A DNA stretch of 64,000 bases from Hyphomicrobiales bacterium (GTDB taxonomy: Bacteria > Pseudomonadota > Alphaproteobacteria > Rhizobiales > Rhizobiaceae). Of the stretch, positions 31,874 through 40,994 are shown one piece after another; positions within the stretch are counted from its first letter, which is position 1, and each line of letters opens with the position of its first letter. The notes under the pieces were generated by a model. The model had not been told where the DNA came from and ran no database searches. It was given only the letters and a program-made list of their open reading frames with translations. The stretch lies in contig UBQW01000001.1 of the NCBI GenBank assembly GCA_900467745.1, forward strand, positions 1-64,000. Direction: 5' to 3'. The translations under genes and the position numbers were made by a program.

Positions 31874-32757
31874 CGTCGTCCTCCTCAAAGCTTGCTGGCG
31901 CGGCCCAAACCGCCGCCCATGATATCACGCAAACCGCCGCCGCGCGGGGAAAACAGGATCGATCCGCATTGACGCAAGCTGCCTCCGTCGTATCCGCCAA
32001 GGATCTGTGTCTCACCTACCAGGCCAATGACGCGCCGGTGCATGCGCTGAGCAACGTCAACCTCGATGTCCGCAAGGGCGACTTCGTCTCCTTCATCGGC
32101 CCATCCGGCTGCGGCAAGACCACCTTCCTGCGCGTCATCGCCGATCTTGAGAAGAAGACCTCAGGCGATATCACAGTCAACGGCATGACGCCGGAAGAGG
32201 CCCGCAAGGCCCGCGCCTACGGCTATGTCTTCCAGGCGCCGGCGCTCTATCCCTGGCGCACCATCGACAAGAACATCGCGCTGCCGCTGGAGATCATGAA
32301 CTACCCGGCCGATGAGCGACAGAAGCGCATCGCCGAGGCGCTCGATCTCGTCGGCCTGACGGGCTTCGAGAAGAAGTTCCCCTGGCAACTCTCCGGCGGC
32401 ATGCAGCAGCGCGCCTCGATCGCCCGTGCGCTGGCCTTCGACGCCGACCTGCTTCTGATGGACGAGCCCTTCGGCGCGCTGGACGAGATCGTCCGCGACC
32501 ATCTGAACGAGGAACTGCTGAAGCTCTGGGCGCGCACCAACAAGACCATCTGCTTCGTCACCCACTCGATCCCCGAGGCGGTCTACCTCTCGACCAAGAT
32601 CGTCGTCATGTCCCCCCGCCCCGGCCGCGTCACCGACATCATCGACTCACCGCTACCCCGCGAACGCCCGCTGGATATTCGCGAGTCCCCGGAGTTCCTT
32701 GAGATCGCCCACCGCGTGCGGGATGGGCTGAGAGCGGGGCATAGCTATGAGCATTGA
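31861..32757 (+). CDS. ABC transporter ATP-binding protein (nitrate/taurine/thiamine-precursor type)
   Basis: An ABC ATPase of the TauB/SsuB/ThiZ class: Walker A GPSGCGKTTFLRVIADLE, Q-loop YVFQAPALYPWRT, signature LSGGMQQRASIARAL, Walker B LLLMDEPFGALDEI and H-loop FVTHSIPEAVYLS. The first 40 residues are low-complexity and overlap the divergent cupin start, so a TTG at 31969 may be the true start, giving 262 residues, normal for the family. It energises the permease pair encoded downstream. A RIME-like repeat separates it from the first permease gene. Confidence 0.9.
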   Translation: MSHPSSSSSKLAGAAQTAAHDITQTAAARGKQDRSALTQAASVVSAKDLCLTYQANDAPVHALSNVNLDVRKGDFVSFIGPSGCGKTTFLRVIADLEKKTSGDITVNGMTPEEARKARAYGYVFQAPALYPWRTIDKNIALPLEIMNYPADERQKRIAEALDLVGLTGFEKKFPWQLSGGMQQRASIARALAFDADLLLMDEPFGALDEIVRDHLNEELLKLWARTNKTICFVTHSIPEAVYLSTKIVVMSPRPGRVTDIIDSPLPRERPLDIRESPEFLEIAHRVRDGLRAGHSYEH

Positions 32758-32775
32758 AGGTCAGCGTTCTGTGGC

Positions 32776-32927
32776 TACCCCCCTCTGCCCTGCCGGGCAT
32801 CTCCCCCACAAGGGGGGAGATTGGCTGGGCGCGATCACTCGCTCCACTCTCATTGTTTGGGGATGCCGTCGCAACGAGTCGATCTCCCCCCTTGTGGGGG
32901 AGATGTCCGGCAGGACAGAGGGGGGTA
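32776..32927. repeat. RIME-like palindromic intergenic repeat
   Basis: Two long imperfect inverted arms face each other: one from TACCCCCCTCTG through ATCTCCCCCACAAGG (32776-32820), the other from CTCCCCCCTTGTGGGGG to GAGGGGGGTA (32883-32927). Each arm itself contains a CTCCCCCACAAGGGGG-type palindrome. This organisation matches Rhizobium-specific intergenic mosaic elements (RIME). It lies between the ATPase and permease genes of one operon and could form very stable RNA structures there. Confidence 0.8.
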
Positions 32928-32964
32928 ACCGACGGCACACCCTCGCCAATGCGAGGCAAGCCGC

Positions 32965-33849
32965 ATGACCCCAGACACCCTCAAGGACAAGATCATCCCC
33001 GTCACATCAATCCTGGCCGCCCTCGTCGCCATCTGGTACGTCGCGGCCATCCTTATGAACGCCTCCTTCCAGCGCGACATGGACACCCGCGCCGGCCAGA
33101 CTCCGACAACGATGGAGTTCATCGAGAAAACCCTCTCGCAGCCCAAACCCCTCCTGCCCGCCCCGCACCAGGTGGCGCAGAACGTCTTCGAGAACACCTT
33201 CCTGCGCAAGCTCACGAGCAACCGCAGCCTCGTCTATCACGCGGGCGTCACCCTCTCCTCCACCGTGCTCGGCTTTACGCTCGGCACGCTGCTCGGCATC
33301 CTGATCGCCGTCGGCATCGTCCACATCAAGGCGCTCGATCGCAGCCTGATGCCGTGGATCATCACCTCGCAGACCATCCCGATCCTGGCGATCGCACCGA
33401 TGGTGATCGTGGTCCTCGGCGCCATCAACATCACCGGCCTCATCCCCAAGGCGCTGATCTCGACCTATCTGTCATTCTTCCCCGTCACCGTGGGCATGGT
33501 GAAGGGTCTGCGCTCGCCTGAGGTCATGCTGCTCGACCTGATGCGCACCTATAATTCCTCCCCTGCCCAGACCTTCTGGAAACTGCGCGTACCCGCCTCC
33601 GTGCCCTATCTCTTCACCTCGATGAAGGTGGCGATCGCCGCCAGCCTCGTCGGCGCCATCGTCGGCGAGTTGCCGACGGGAGCGGTTGCCGGTATCGGCT
33701 CCAAGCTGCTTGCCGGCTCCTATTACAGCCAGACCATCGACATCTGGGCGGCGCTGATCGCGGGCTCGCTGCTCGCGGCGCTCCTGATCATGGTCGTCAG
33801 CATCGCCGCGAAGATCGTCGATCGCGCCATGGGCGGGAGGTCGGCATGA
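32965..33849 (+). CDS. ABC transporter permease 1 (pyrimidine/thiamine-precursor type)
   Basis: A 294-residue BPD_transp_1 permease. An N-terminal membrane segment (SILAALVAIWYVAAILM) is followed by an unusually long periplasmic-side linker (about 35-85). The core helices are LGFTLGTLLGILIAVGIVHI and IPILAIAPMVIVVLGA, and the EAA loop with its conserved Gly is in SLVGAIVGELPTGAVAGIGS. It overlaps the second permease gene by four bases (ATGA). With the ATPase and binding protein it forms a Thi/Tau/Ssu-type importer, probably for a pyrimidine or its breakdown intermediate. Confidence 0.9.
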   Translation: MTPDTLKDKIIPVTSILAALVAIWYVAAILMNASFQRDMDTRAGQTPTTMEFIEKTLSQPKPLLPAPHQVAQNVFENTFLRKLTSNRSLVYHAGVTLSSTVLGFTLGTLLGILIAVGIVHIKALDRSLMPWIITSQTIPILAIAPMVIVVLGAINITGLIPKALISTYLSFFPVTVGMVKGLRSPEVMLLDLMRTYNSSPAQTFWKLRVPASVPYLFTSMKVAIAASLVGAIVGELPTGAVAGIGSKLLAGSYYSQTIDIWAALIAGSLLAALLIMVVSIAAKIVDRAMGGRSA

Positions 33850-34967
33850 AGAACGCGTCCTGGCAGGCAATCATCGCCCTCCTCCTCACCATCGCCGCCG
33901 CGGCAACGCTGCCGCTGTTCTCCGCCGCATCAGGCAAGCCATCATCGGCAGGCATGACGGCGATCACCTTCATCCTGATCGCGGCATCCGCCCTCATCTC
34001 CCTGCTCCCGCAGTCGAAGACGAGCCGCGCAACGGTGCTCTTCATCGGCGCCCATGGCGGCGCCTGGCTGCTGCTGTCGAGCCTCACAGGCAATGAAGGC
34101 TACGCGGCAAAACCCTTCTTCCTGCTGATGGCGGCGTGCTGGCTGCTTGCCTGGCGCACGGTGAGCGAGATCGTCGAGATCAGGACCAGCTCGCGCGCGG
34201 ACGACACAGCATTGCGGCTCCTGGTGCCCGCCATCTTCGGCGCCTGGATCCTGATCCTCTGGGAAACCGCCACGCGCGGCGCCGGCATCCCCTTCGTGCT
34301 CCTGCCGCCGCCAAGCGCGATTGCGGCGCGCATCGTCGGATCGCTCCCGATCCTCGGCGACGACGTCAGGCAGACGATCTTCAAGGCCGTGCTTGCGGGT
34401 TATGTCATCGGCTGCGGCGCCGGCTTCGTCGTCGCCATCCTCGCCGATCGCGTCGCCTTCCTGCGCCGTGGCCTGCTGCCGATCGGCAACATGGTCTCGG
34501 CCCTGCCGATGATCGGCGTTGCCCCGATCATGGTCATGTGGTTCGGCTTCGACTGGCAGTCCAAGGCCGCCGTCGTCGTCATCATGACATTCTTCCCGAT
34601 GCTGGTGAACACCGTCGCCGGCCTTGCCGCATCCGGTCCGATGGAGCGCGACCTGATGCAGACCTACGCCTCCAGCTACTGGCAGACGCTGCTGAAGCTG
34701 CGTCTTCCGGCGGCCATGCCTTTCATTTTCAATGCATTGAAGATCAACTCGACGCTGGCGCTGATCGGTGCCATCGTCGCGGAGTTCTTCGGTACGCCGA
34801 TCGTCGGCATGGGCTTCCGCATCTCCACCGAGATCGGCCGCATGAATGTCGACATGGTCTGGGCCGAAATCGCCGTCGCGGCGCTGGCAGGCTCGATCTT
34901 CTATGGCGTCGTCGCCCTCGCTGAGCGGGCGGTGACGTTCTGGCATCCGTCTATCCGTGGTGGCTAG
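33846..34967 (+). CDS. ABC transporter permease 2
   Basis: A 373-residue permease with four extra N-terminal membrane helices (about 1-105; IIALLLTIAAAATLPLFSA, AITFILIAASALISLL, VLFIGAHGGAWLLLSSL, FLLMAACWLLAWRT). The usual core follows, VLAGYVIGCGAGFVVAILAD and MIGVAPIMVMWFGFDWQSKA, with the EAA loop near ALIGAIVAEFFGTPIVGMGF. A heterodimeric permease pair is unusual for this class, which normally uses a homodimer. It overlaps permease 1 by four bases and precedes the binding-protein gene. Confidence 0.9.
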   Translation: MKNASWQAIIALLLTIAAAATLPLFSAASGKPSSAGMTAITFILIAASALISLLPQSKTSRATVLFIGAHGGAWLLLSSLTGNEGYAAKPFFLLMAACWLLAWRTVSEIVEIRTSSRADDTALRLLVPAIFGAWILILWETATRGAGIPFVLLPPPSAIAARIVGSLPILGDDVRQTIFKAVLAGYVIGCGAGFVVAILADRVAFLRRGLLPIGNMVSALPMIGVAPIMVMWFGFDWQSKAAVVVIMTFFPMLVNTVAGLAASGPMERDLMQTYASSYWQTLLKLRLPAAMPFIFNALKINSTLALIGAIVAEFFGTPIVGMGFRISTEIGRMNVDMVWAEIAVAALAGSIFYGVVALAERAVTFWHPSIRGG

Positions 34968-35025
34968 GCGTCGCTTATTCCCGACACTGGGGTCGGGCGT
35001 AAAGAAAGAAAAAGGGAACAAGAAA

Positions 35026-35997
35026 ATGAAAAAACTGGTTCTTGCAATGATGGCGAGCGCGATGGCGATGGCGGCAAGCCACGCGATGGCCGCCGACAAG
35101 GTGACGCTTCAGCTGAAGTGGGTCACCCAGTCGCAGTTCGCCGGCTATTACGTCGCCAAGGAGAAGGGCTATTACGAGGAAGAAGGCCTCGACGTAGACA
35201 TCAAGCCGGGTGGTCCTGATATCGCGCCCGAGCAGGTGATCGCCGGCGGCGGTGCCGACGTGATCGTCGACTGGATGGGCGGCGCGCTGGTTGCCCGCGA
35301 AAAGGGCGTTCCGCTCGTCAACATCGCCCAGCCTTTCCAGAAGTCCGGCATGGAGCTGATTTGCCGCAAGGACGGCCCGATCAAGACCGAAGCCGACTTC
35401 AAGGGCCATACGCTCGGCGTCTGGTTCTTCGGCAACGAATATCCCTTCTTCGCCTGGATGAACAAGATCGGCCTGAAGACCGATGGCGGCAAGGACGGCG
35501 TGACCGTTCTCAAGCAGAGCTTCGACGTTCAGCCGCTCCTGCAGAAGCAGGCCGACTGCATCTCCGTCATGACCTATAACGAATACTGGCAGGCGATCGA
35601 TGCCGGCTTCAAGCCTGAGGAACTGACGGTCTTCAACTACACCGCCATGGGCAACGACCTGCTCGAGGACGGCCTCTACGCCAATGAAGAGAAGCTGAAG
35701 GACCCGGCCTTCAAGGAAAAGATGGCCAAGTTCGTCAAGGCTTCGATGAAGGGCTGGAAGTACGCCGTCGAGAACCCTGATGATGCGGCAGGCATCGTCG
35801 TCGATGCCGGCGGTCAGGACGAAAACCACCAGAAGCGGATGATGAGCGAAGTGGCCAAGCTGATCGGCGACGGCACCGGCAAGCTCGACACCACGCTCTA
35901 CGACCGCACCGCCAAGGCCTTGCTGGACCAGAAGATCATCAGCAAGGAACCGACGGGCGCCTGGACGCACGACATCACCGACGCGGCCGCCAAGTAA
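35026..35997 (+). CDS. ABC substrate-binding protein, NMT1/THI5-like (ThiY-like)
   Basis: A 323-residue periplasmic binding protein. The ATG at 35026 (AAAGGGA upstream) starts a clean signal peptide (KKLVLAMMASAMAMAASHAM, then AADKV). Family motifs are LQLKWVTQSQFAGYYVAKEK, GYYEEEGLDVDIKPGGPDI and QVIAGGGADVIVDWMGGALV. ThiY-type proteins bind formylaminopyrimidines; given the catabolic operon, uracil, thymine, dihydrouracil or a carbamoyl-amino acid is a plausible ligand, by inference. A terminator lies 36 bases after the stop. Confidence 0.9.
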   Translation: MKKLVLAMMASAMAMAASHAMAADKVTLQLKWVTQSQFAGYYVAKEKGYYEEEGLDVDIKPGGPDIAPEQVIAGGGADVIVDWMGGALVAREKGVPLVNIAQPFQKSGMELICRKDGPIKTEADFKGHTLGVWFFGNEYPFFAWMNKIGLKTDGGKDGVTVLKQSFDVQPLLQKQADCISVMTYNEYWQAIDAGFKPEELTVFNYTAMGNDLLEDGLYANEEKLKDPAFKEKMAKFVKASMKGWKYAVENPDDAAGIVVDAGGQDENHQKRMMSEVAKLIGDGTGKLDTTLYDRTAKALLDQKIISKEPTGAWTHDITDAAAK

Positions 35998-36032
35998 GAA
36001 GCGGCGACCAAGTCGTATCCAATGAACGAGGG

Positions 36033-36064
36033 ACGCGCGGGCTTGCACCGCGCGTTTCTCATTT
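36033..36064 (+). terminator. Terminator of the pyrimidine transporter operon
   Basis: ACGCGCGG (36033-36040) pairs with CCGCGCGT (36048-36055), followed by TTCTCATTT. Directly downstream of the binding-protein gene. Confidence 0.82.
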
Positions 36065-36413
36065 AAATCATAAAAAATTCGCGGCGTTGTCGGATCAGCG
36101 TCGGCTGACGGGTCATAGGAATGACGGAATTGCGGATCAACAAACCGAATGCCGGCATCACGGAATGGTGATTGATCTCGGCCGTCGAGATTACTAATGT
36201 GCGCCGCGAGGAATTATTTTCCGCCGGGCTTGTGCGTGGGGCAAAACGATACCACGTAGAAGTCGAGTTTGCCGGACGAGGGTCATCTTACGGAGTAAGA
36301 GACGGCAAAGATGCGGGAATATTTCTGAGCTTGCACTTACGGGAGAAGGCCTTCGCGAGCTGAGGACAAGGCGCGAGTTTGGCCAACCTTTTTCAAAGAC
36401 TGGACAAAGACGC
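36065..36413. other. Intergenic region before the RND operon
   Basis: About 350 bases. One open frame here (36172-36363, TTG start) lacks a ribosome site and resembles no family, so it is not called. I see no clear operator or promoter, although the region must hold the promoter for the efflux operon. Confidence 0.5.
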
Positions 36414-37607
36414 ATGGTACGCATGACGCCTAAAACTCTACGCGCCTCCACCCTGATCGCGGCTGCCTTTGCCGCATCGGTCGCGTTCGCTGAGGAAAAC
36501 CAGCCGCCAAAGGCACAGCAGAACCTGCCTGTGATTGTCGTCACGACCGCTGCCAAGCGCGCGCTGGTCGATCGCGTCATCGGCACCGGCACGATCCGCC
36601 CGATCGAGGAAGTCTATATCCAGCCGCAGGTCGAGGGTCTCTCCATCCGCGCGCTCAACGTCGATGTCGGCGACAAGGTTACGGCCGACAGCACGATTGC
36701 GACGCTGAACGATGATGCGCTGGTGCTGCAGAAGGCGCAGATGATGGCGACCAAGGCCAAGGGCGAGGCAAGTCTCGCCCAGCTCCGCGCCCAGCTGGTC
36801 GAAGCCAAGGCCAATGCCGAGCAGGCCCGCCTGCAGCAGTCGCGCGCCGACGAGATGGGCAAGAAGGGCACCGTGTCCACCGCCCAGGTCGAGCAGGCCG
36901 ACGCGACCGCCGCGACCGCCAATGCGCGCGTCTCCTCGGCGGAACAGGCAATCGAGGTTGCAATCGCCGACCTGAAGGTGATCGACAGCCAGATCGCCGA
37001 TGCCGACCTGAAGCTGGCGCGCACGGACGTGAAGACGCCTGTGTCAGGTGTGATCTCGGCCAAGAACGCCCGCATCGGCGCCATTGCCGCCGGCACCGGC
37101 GAGCCGATGTTCACCGTCATCAAGGATAGCGCCATCGAGCTCGTCGCCGAGCTGTCGGAAACCGATATCCAGAAGATCAAGGTCGGTCAGCGCGCCATCG
37201 TGACGCTGTCCGGCAACCGCACGAAGATCGAAGGCAAGGTCAGGATCGTCTCCCCGACGGTCGACCAGTCCACCCGCCTCGGCCTCGTGCACATCTATAT
37301 CGACGACGAGAGTGCTGCCCGCTCCGGCATGTATGCCAGCGCCGACATCATCGTCGCCGAAAAGAACGACATCGCCCTTCCCCTGTCGGCGGTCACCACT
37401 GGCCGTAACGGCTCCACCGCCCGCAAGGTAGAGGACGGCGTCGTCAAGCAGGTGAAGGTGACGACAGGTATCCAGGATGGTGGCTTCGTCGAGATCTCCG
37501 AAGGCCTGAAGGAAGGCGACACCGTCGTCGCCAAGGCCGGCGCCTTCGTTCGCGACGGCGACAAGATCACCCCTGTCACCGAAGCCGTATCGGCACAATC
37601 GAACTGA
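36414..37607 (+). CDS. RND efflux periplasmic adaptor (membrane fusion protein)
   Basis: A 397-residue HlyD/AcrA-family adaptor with a signal peptide (residues 1-26). The lipoyl/barrel-sandwich part starts at VIGTGTIRPIEEVYIQPQVEG. A coiled-coil hairpin (about 95-185, rich in Ala/Glu/Lys/Gln) follows, and the sandwich closes with DVKTPVSGVISAKNARIGA. It couples the inner-membrane pump encoded 13 bases downstream to an outer-membrane channel. No outer-membrane gene is adjacent. No lipoprotein Cys follows the signal, so it is probably a soluble or N-terminally anchored adaptor. Confidence 0.9.
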   Translation: MVRMTPKTLRASTLIAAAFAASVAFAEENQPPKAQQNLPVIVVTTAAKRALVDRVIGTGTIRPIEEVYIQPQVEGLSIRALNVDVGDKVTADSTIATLNDDALVLQKAQMMATKAKGEASLAQLRAQLVEAKANAEQARLQQSRADEMGKKGTVSTAQVEQADATAATANARVSSAEQAIEVAIADLKVIDSQIADADLKLARTDVKTPVSGVISAKNARIGAIAAGTGEPMFTVIKDSAIELVAELSETDIQKIKVGQRAIVTLSGNRTKIEGKVRIVSPTVDQSTRLGLVHIYIDDESAARSGMYASADIIVAEKNDIALPLSAVTTGRNGSTARKVEDGVVKQVKVTTGIQDGGFVEISEGLKEGDTVVAKAGAFVRDGDKITPVTEAVSAQSN

Positions 37608-37620
37608 CCGAGGCCAATCC

Positions 37621-40600
37621 ATGAATTTCTCCGCATGGTCGATCCGAAATCCGATTGCGCCGCTGCTCGCCTTCGCGCTGCTGGTGTTCGTGGGCATCCA
37701 GGCCTTCTACAAGCTGCCGATCACCCGCTTCCCGAATATCGACGTTCCCGTCGTCTCCATCAGCGTCACGCAAAGCGGCGCCTCGCCGGCCGAGCTCGAA
37801 ATGCAGGTGACCAAGGAGGTCGAAGACGCGGTCGCCTCCATCAGCGGCATCGATGAAATCCAGTCGACGGTCACCGACGGCCTGTCGCAGACGGTCGTCG
37901 TCTTCCGCATCGAAAAGCCGACCGCCGAAGCCGTCCAGGATACCAAGGACGCCGTCGACAAGATCCGCAGCGACCTGCCTGCCGGCATCGAGGAACCGAT
38001 CGTCAGCAAGGTCGATGTCGAAGGACAGGCAATCCAGACCTTTGCCGTCTCTTCCCCCAACATGACGCTCGAGGAGCTGTCCTGGTTCGTCGACGATACC
38101 GTCAAGCGCGCCCTTCAGGGCCAGCCCGGCATCGGCCGTATCGACCGCTACGGCGGCGCCGACCGCGAAGTGCGTGTTTCGCTCGATCCCGGCAAGCTCG
38201 ACGCCTATGGCATCACCGCAGCCGACGTGAACCAGCAGCTGCGCGGCACCAACGTCAACCTGGGCTCCGGCCGTGGCCAGGTTGCCGGCAACGAGCAGAC
38301 GATCCGCACGCTCGGCGATACGCGCGATGTCTCGCAGCTCAACACGACCACGATCAGCCTTCCCAACGGCCGCTTCGTGAAGCTCTCCGAGCTCGGCACG
38401 ATCGATGACACCTACGAGGAGCAGAAGTCCTTCTCGCGCTTCAACGGCACGCCGTCGGTCACCTTCGCCGTGTTCCGTGCGAAGGGCGCCAGCGAAGTCT
38501 CGGTCGCCGAGACCGTGTCGGAAAGCCTGACGGAAATCCGCAAGGCCAATCCGAACGTCAAGATCGAGATGGTGGATGACAGCGTCTACTTCACCTACGG
38601 GAACTATGAAGCGGCCCTTCACACGCTGATCGAAGGCTCGATCCTCGCCGTCATCGTCGTCTTCCTTTTCCTGCGCAACTGGCGCGCAACGCTGATTGCC
38701 GCCGTGGCGCTCCCCTTGTCTGCCATTCCGACCTTCTGGATCATGGATATCATGGGGTTCTCGCTGAACCTCGTGAGCTTCCTGGCGCTGACGCTGGCAA
38801 CAGGTATCCTCGTCGACGACGCGATCGTCGAGATCGAAAACATCGCCCGCCATATCAAGATGGGCAAGACGCCCTACAAGGCAGCGCTGGAAGCGGCAGA
38901 CGAAATCGGCCTCGCCGTTATCGCCACGAGCTTTACCATCATCGCCGTCTTCGTGCCGGTGTCGTTCATGCCAGGCATCGCCGGGCAGTATTTCATCCAG
39001 TTCGGCCTGACGGTCGCCTTCTCCGTCTTCTTCTCGCTCGTCGTGGCGCGCCTCATCACACCATTGATGGCCGCCTATCTGATGCGCGCGGAAGACGGCA
39101 TGGAAGACCATCACGACAATGACGGCACGATCATGCGCGGCTACACGCGCCTGGTCACCGGCACCACACGCAAATGGTACTGGCGCTACACCACGCTGCT
39201 CTGCGCCATCGCATTCCTGATCGGTTCGATGATGTTGCTCAGCCGCGTACCCGGCAGCTTCATGCCACCGGACGATTCCTCGCGCGTCGTGCTCTCCGTC
39301 GAACTGCCGCCGAACGCCACGCTTGAGGATACGGCCGCCGCATCGACCAAGGTCTACGACGCCGTGCGCGGGGTCGACGGTGTGGAAAGCGTCTTCGTCC
39401 TCGGCGGCGCCTCGCCGAAGGGCGACCTGGAGCTGCGCCGCGCAACCGTGCGCGTCATCCTCGGCAACATCGACCATTCGCTGCTGAAGACCCTCGTCAA
39501 CAAGGGCCTCGGCGGGCTGCCTGTTATCGGCAACCTGATCCCGAAGATGGAAGAACACGGCCGCACGCGTCCGCAGTGGGATGTCGAAAAGGATATCTTC
39601 GCCGCCGTGCGCGGTATCCCCGACGTGCGCATCTCCAAGGTCAACGACCGCGCCGAGCGCGACCTCACCTTCAACTTCCTCTCCTCCAACGAGGACGATC
39701 TGAACGAGGCCGTCAGCCTGCTGGAATCGAAGCTGCGCGCGTCGCCGATCCTGGCCAACGTCTCCTCCGAGGGCGCCCTGCCCCGTCCGGAATTGCAGAT
39801 CCGCCCGCGCATGGCCGAAGCCTCCCGCCTCGGCATCACGCCGCAGCAGATCTCCGAGACGATCCGCGTCGCCACCATCGGCGATATCGACGCCAACCTC
39901 GCCAAGATCTCGCTCGACGACCGGCAGATTCCGATCCGCGTGCAGGCATCGCTCGATGTCCGCCGCGATCTGGCCTCCATCCGCGCCATCAAGATCAAGA
40001 CCGCGAGCGGCGCCAGCGTACCGCTCTACAGCGTCGCCGATGTCGACTATTCGGAAGGCCCGAGCTCGATCAAGCGCAACAACCGCAACCGCGTTGTCGC
40101 CATCGGCTCCGACGTGCCCTTCGGCACGGCGCTCGATACCTCGACCGCCGAGTTCAAGCGCATCGTATCTGAAACGCAGCTGCCGAAGAGCGTGCATCTG
40201 GCCGAAAGCGGTGACGCCAAGGTTCAGGGCGAAATGGTCCAGAGCTTCGGCAATGCCATGCTGATGGGCCTGATGCTGGTTCTGGTCGTGCTGATCCTGC
40301 TCTTCAAGGACGTGATCCAGCCCTTCACCATCCTGTTCTCGCTGCCGCTTGCCATCGGCGGCGTGGCACTGGCGCTGATCGTCACCCAGAACGCGCTCTC
40401 CATGCCGGTTCTGATCGGCATCCTGATGCTGATGGGTATCGTCACCAAGAACGCCATCCTGCTTGTCGATTTCGCGATCGAGATGAAGCGGCATGGGATG
40501 GAGCGTGTCGAAGCCATGGTGGAAGCGGGCCGCAAGCGCGCCCGCCCGATCATCATGACCTCGATCGCCATGTCGGCGGGCATGCTTCCCTCGGCGCTCG

Positions 40601-40917
40601 GTGTCGGCGAAGGCGGCTCGTTCCGCTCGCCAATGGCAATCGCCGTGATCGGCGGCATCATCGTCTCGACGGTGCTGTCGCTCGTCGTCGTGCCCTCCTT
40701 CTTCCTGATCATGGACGACCTCTCCCGCCTGCTCGGCTGGCTCTTCGGCCGCCTTGTCGGCAAGAAGGACGAAGAGCAGCTGCCGCTCTCGCCCGAGGAA
40801 CTCACGACCGCCGTCACCAACCTCGACGGCCGCGTCACCGCGATCGAGAAGCCCGACGACAAGAAGGGCAAATCCGGCGGCAACGTCGTCCGCCTGCCGC
40901 CCTTCGCGGCGGAGTGA
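37621..40917 (+). CDS. RND-family efflux permease
   Basis: A 1098-residue AcrB-type pump with twelve transmembrane helices and two large periplasmic loops. Helix 1 is IAPLLAFALLVFVGIQAFYKL. The proton-relay Asp pair is in LVDDAIVEIENIARHIKMG, and the second-half motif is GIVTKNAILLVDFAIEMKRH. It is longer than the typical 1,030-1,050 residues owing to the middle region (about 480-640) and a Glu/Lys-rich cytoplasmic tail. Family HAE-1 or HAE-like multidrug export is likely. It runs directly after its adaptor and ends at a perfect terminator. Confidence 0.93.
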   Translation: MNFSAWSIRNPIAPLLAFALLVFVGIQAFYKLPITRFPNIDVPVVSISVTQSGASPAELEMQVTKEVEDAVASISGIDEIQSTVTDGLSQTVVVFRIEKPTAEAVQDTKDAVDKIRSDLPAGIEEPIVSKVDVEGQAIQTFAVSSPNMTLEELSWFVDDTVKRALQGQPGIGRIDRYGGADREVRVSLDPGKLDAYGITAADVNQQLRGTNVNLGSGRGQVAGNEQTIRTLGDTRDVSQLNTTTISLPNGRFVKLSELGTIDDTYEEQKSFSRFNGTPSVTFAVFRAKGASEVSVAETVSESLTEIRKANPNVKIEMVDDSVYFTYGNYEAALHTLIEGSILAVIVVFLFLRNWRATLIAAVALPLSAIPTFWIMDIMGFSLNLVSFLALTLATGILVDDAIVEIENIARHIKMGKTPYKAALEAADEIGLAVIATSFTIIAVFVPVSFMPGIAGQYFIQFGLTVAFSVFFSLVVARLITPLMAAYLMRAEDGMEDHHDNDGTIMRGYTRLVTGTTRKWYWRYTTLLCAIAFLIGSMMLLSRVPGSFMPPDDSSRVVLSVELPPNATLEDTAAASTKVYDAVRGVDGVESVFVLGGASPKGDLELRRATVRVILGNIDHSLLKTLVNKGLGGLPVIGNLIPKMEEHGRTRPQWDVEKDIFAAVRGIPDVRISKVNDRAERDLTFNFLSSNEDDLNEAVSLLESKLRASPILANVSSEGALPRPELQIRPRMAEASRLGITPQQISETIRVATIGDIDANLAKISLDDRQIPIRVQASLDVRRDLASIRAIKIKTASGASVPLYSVADVDYSEGPSSIKRNNRNRVVAIGSDVPFGTALDTSTAEFKRIVSETQLPKSVHLAESGDAKVQGEMVQSFGNAMLMGLMLVLVVLILLFKDVIQPFTILFSLPLAIGGVALALIVTQNALSMPVLIGILMLMGIVTKNAILLVDFAIEMKRHGMERVEAMVEAGRKRARPIIMTSIAMSAGMLPSALGVGEGGSFRSPMAIAVIGGIIVSTVLSLVVVPSFFLIMDDLSRLLGWLFGRLVGKKDEEQLPLSPEELTTAVTNLDGRVTAIEKPDDKKGKSGGNVVRLPPFAAE

Positions 40918-40930
40918 ACGTATCACACGA

Positions 40931-40956
40931 AAAAGCCGGGGTTCGCCCCGGCTTTT
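40931..40956 (+). terminator. RND operon terminator
   Basis: AAAAGCCGGGG, TTCG, CCCCGGCTTTT: an 11-bp perfect stem with a tetraloop and T run, 14 bases after the RND pump stop. It is almost symmetric and may also stop the leftward gene at 40995. Confidence 0.93.
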
Positions 40957-40994
40957 GACCTCAAATGTGGCTTAAGCGGCCATTCAGACCATTT

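Noticed and set aside
36172..36363. Possible 63-residue gene before the RND operon
   Set aside because: TTG start, no Shine-Dalgarno, no resemblance to a family, composition unlike neighbouring genes.
37576..40926. 1116-codon open frame opposite the RND pump
   Set aside because: Low-complexity D/R/H/G composition mirroring the third-position bias of the real gene; no domain or ribosome site.
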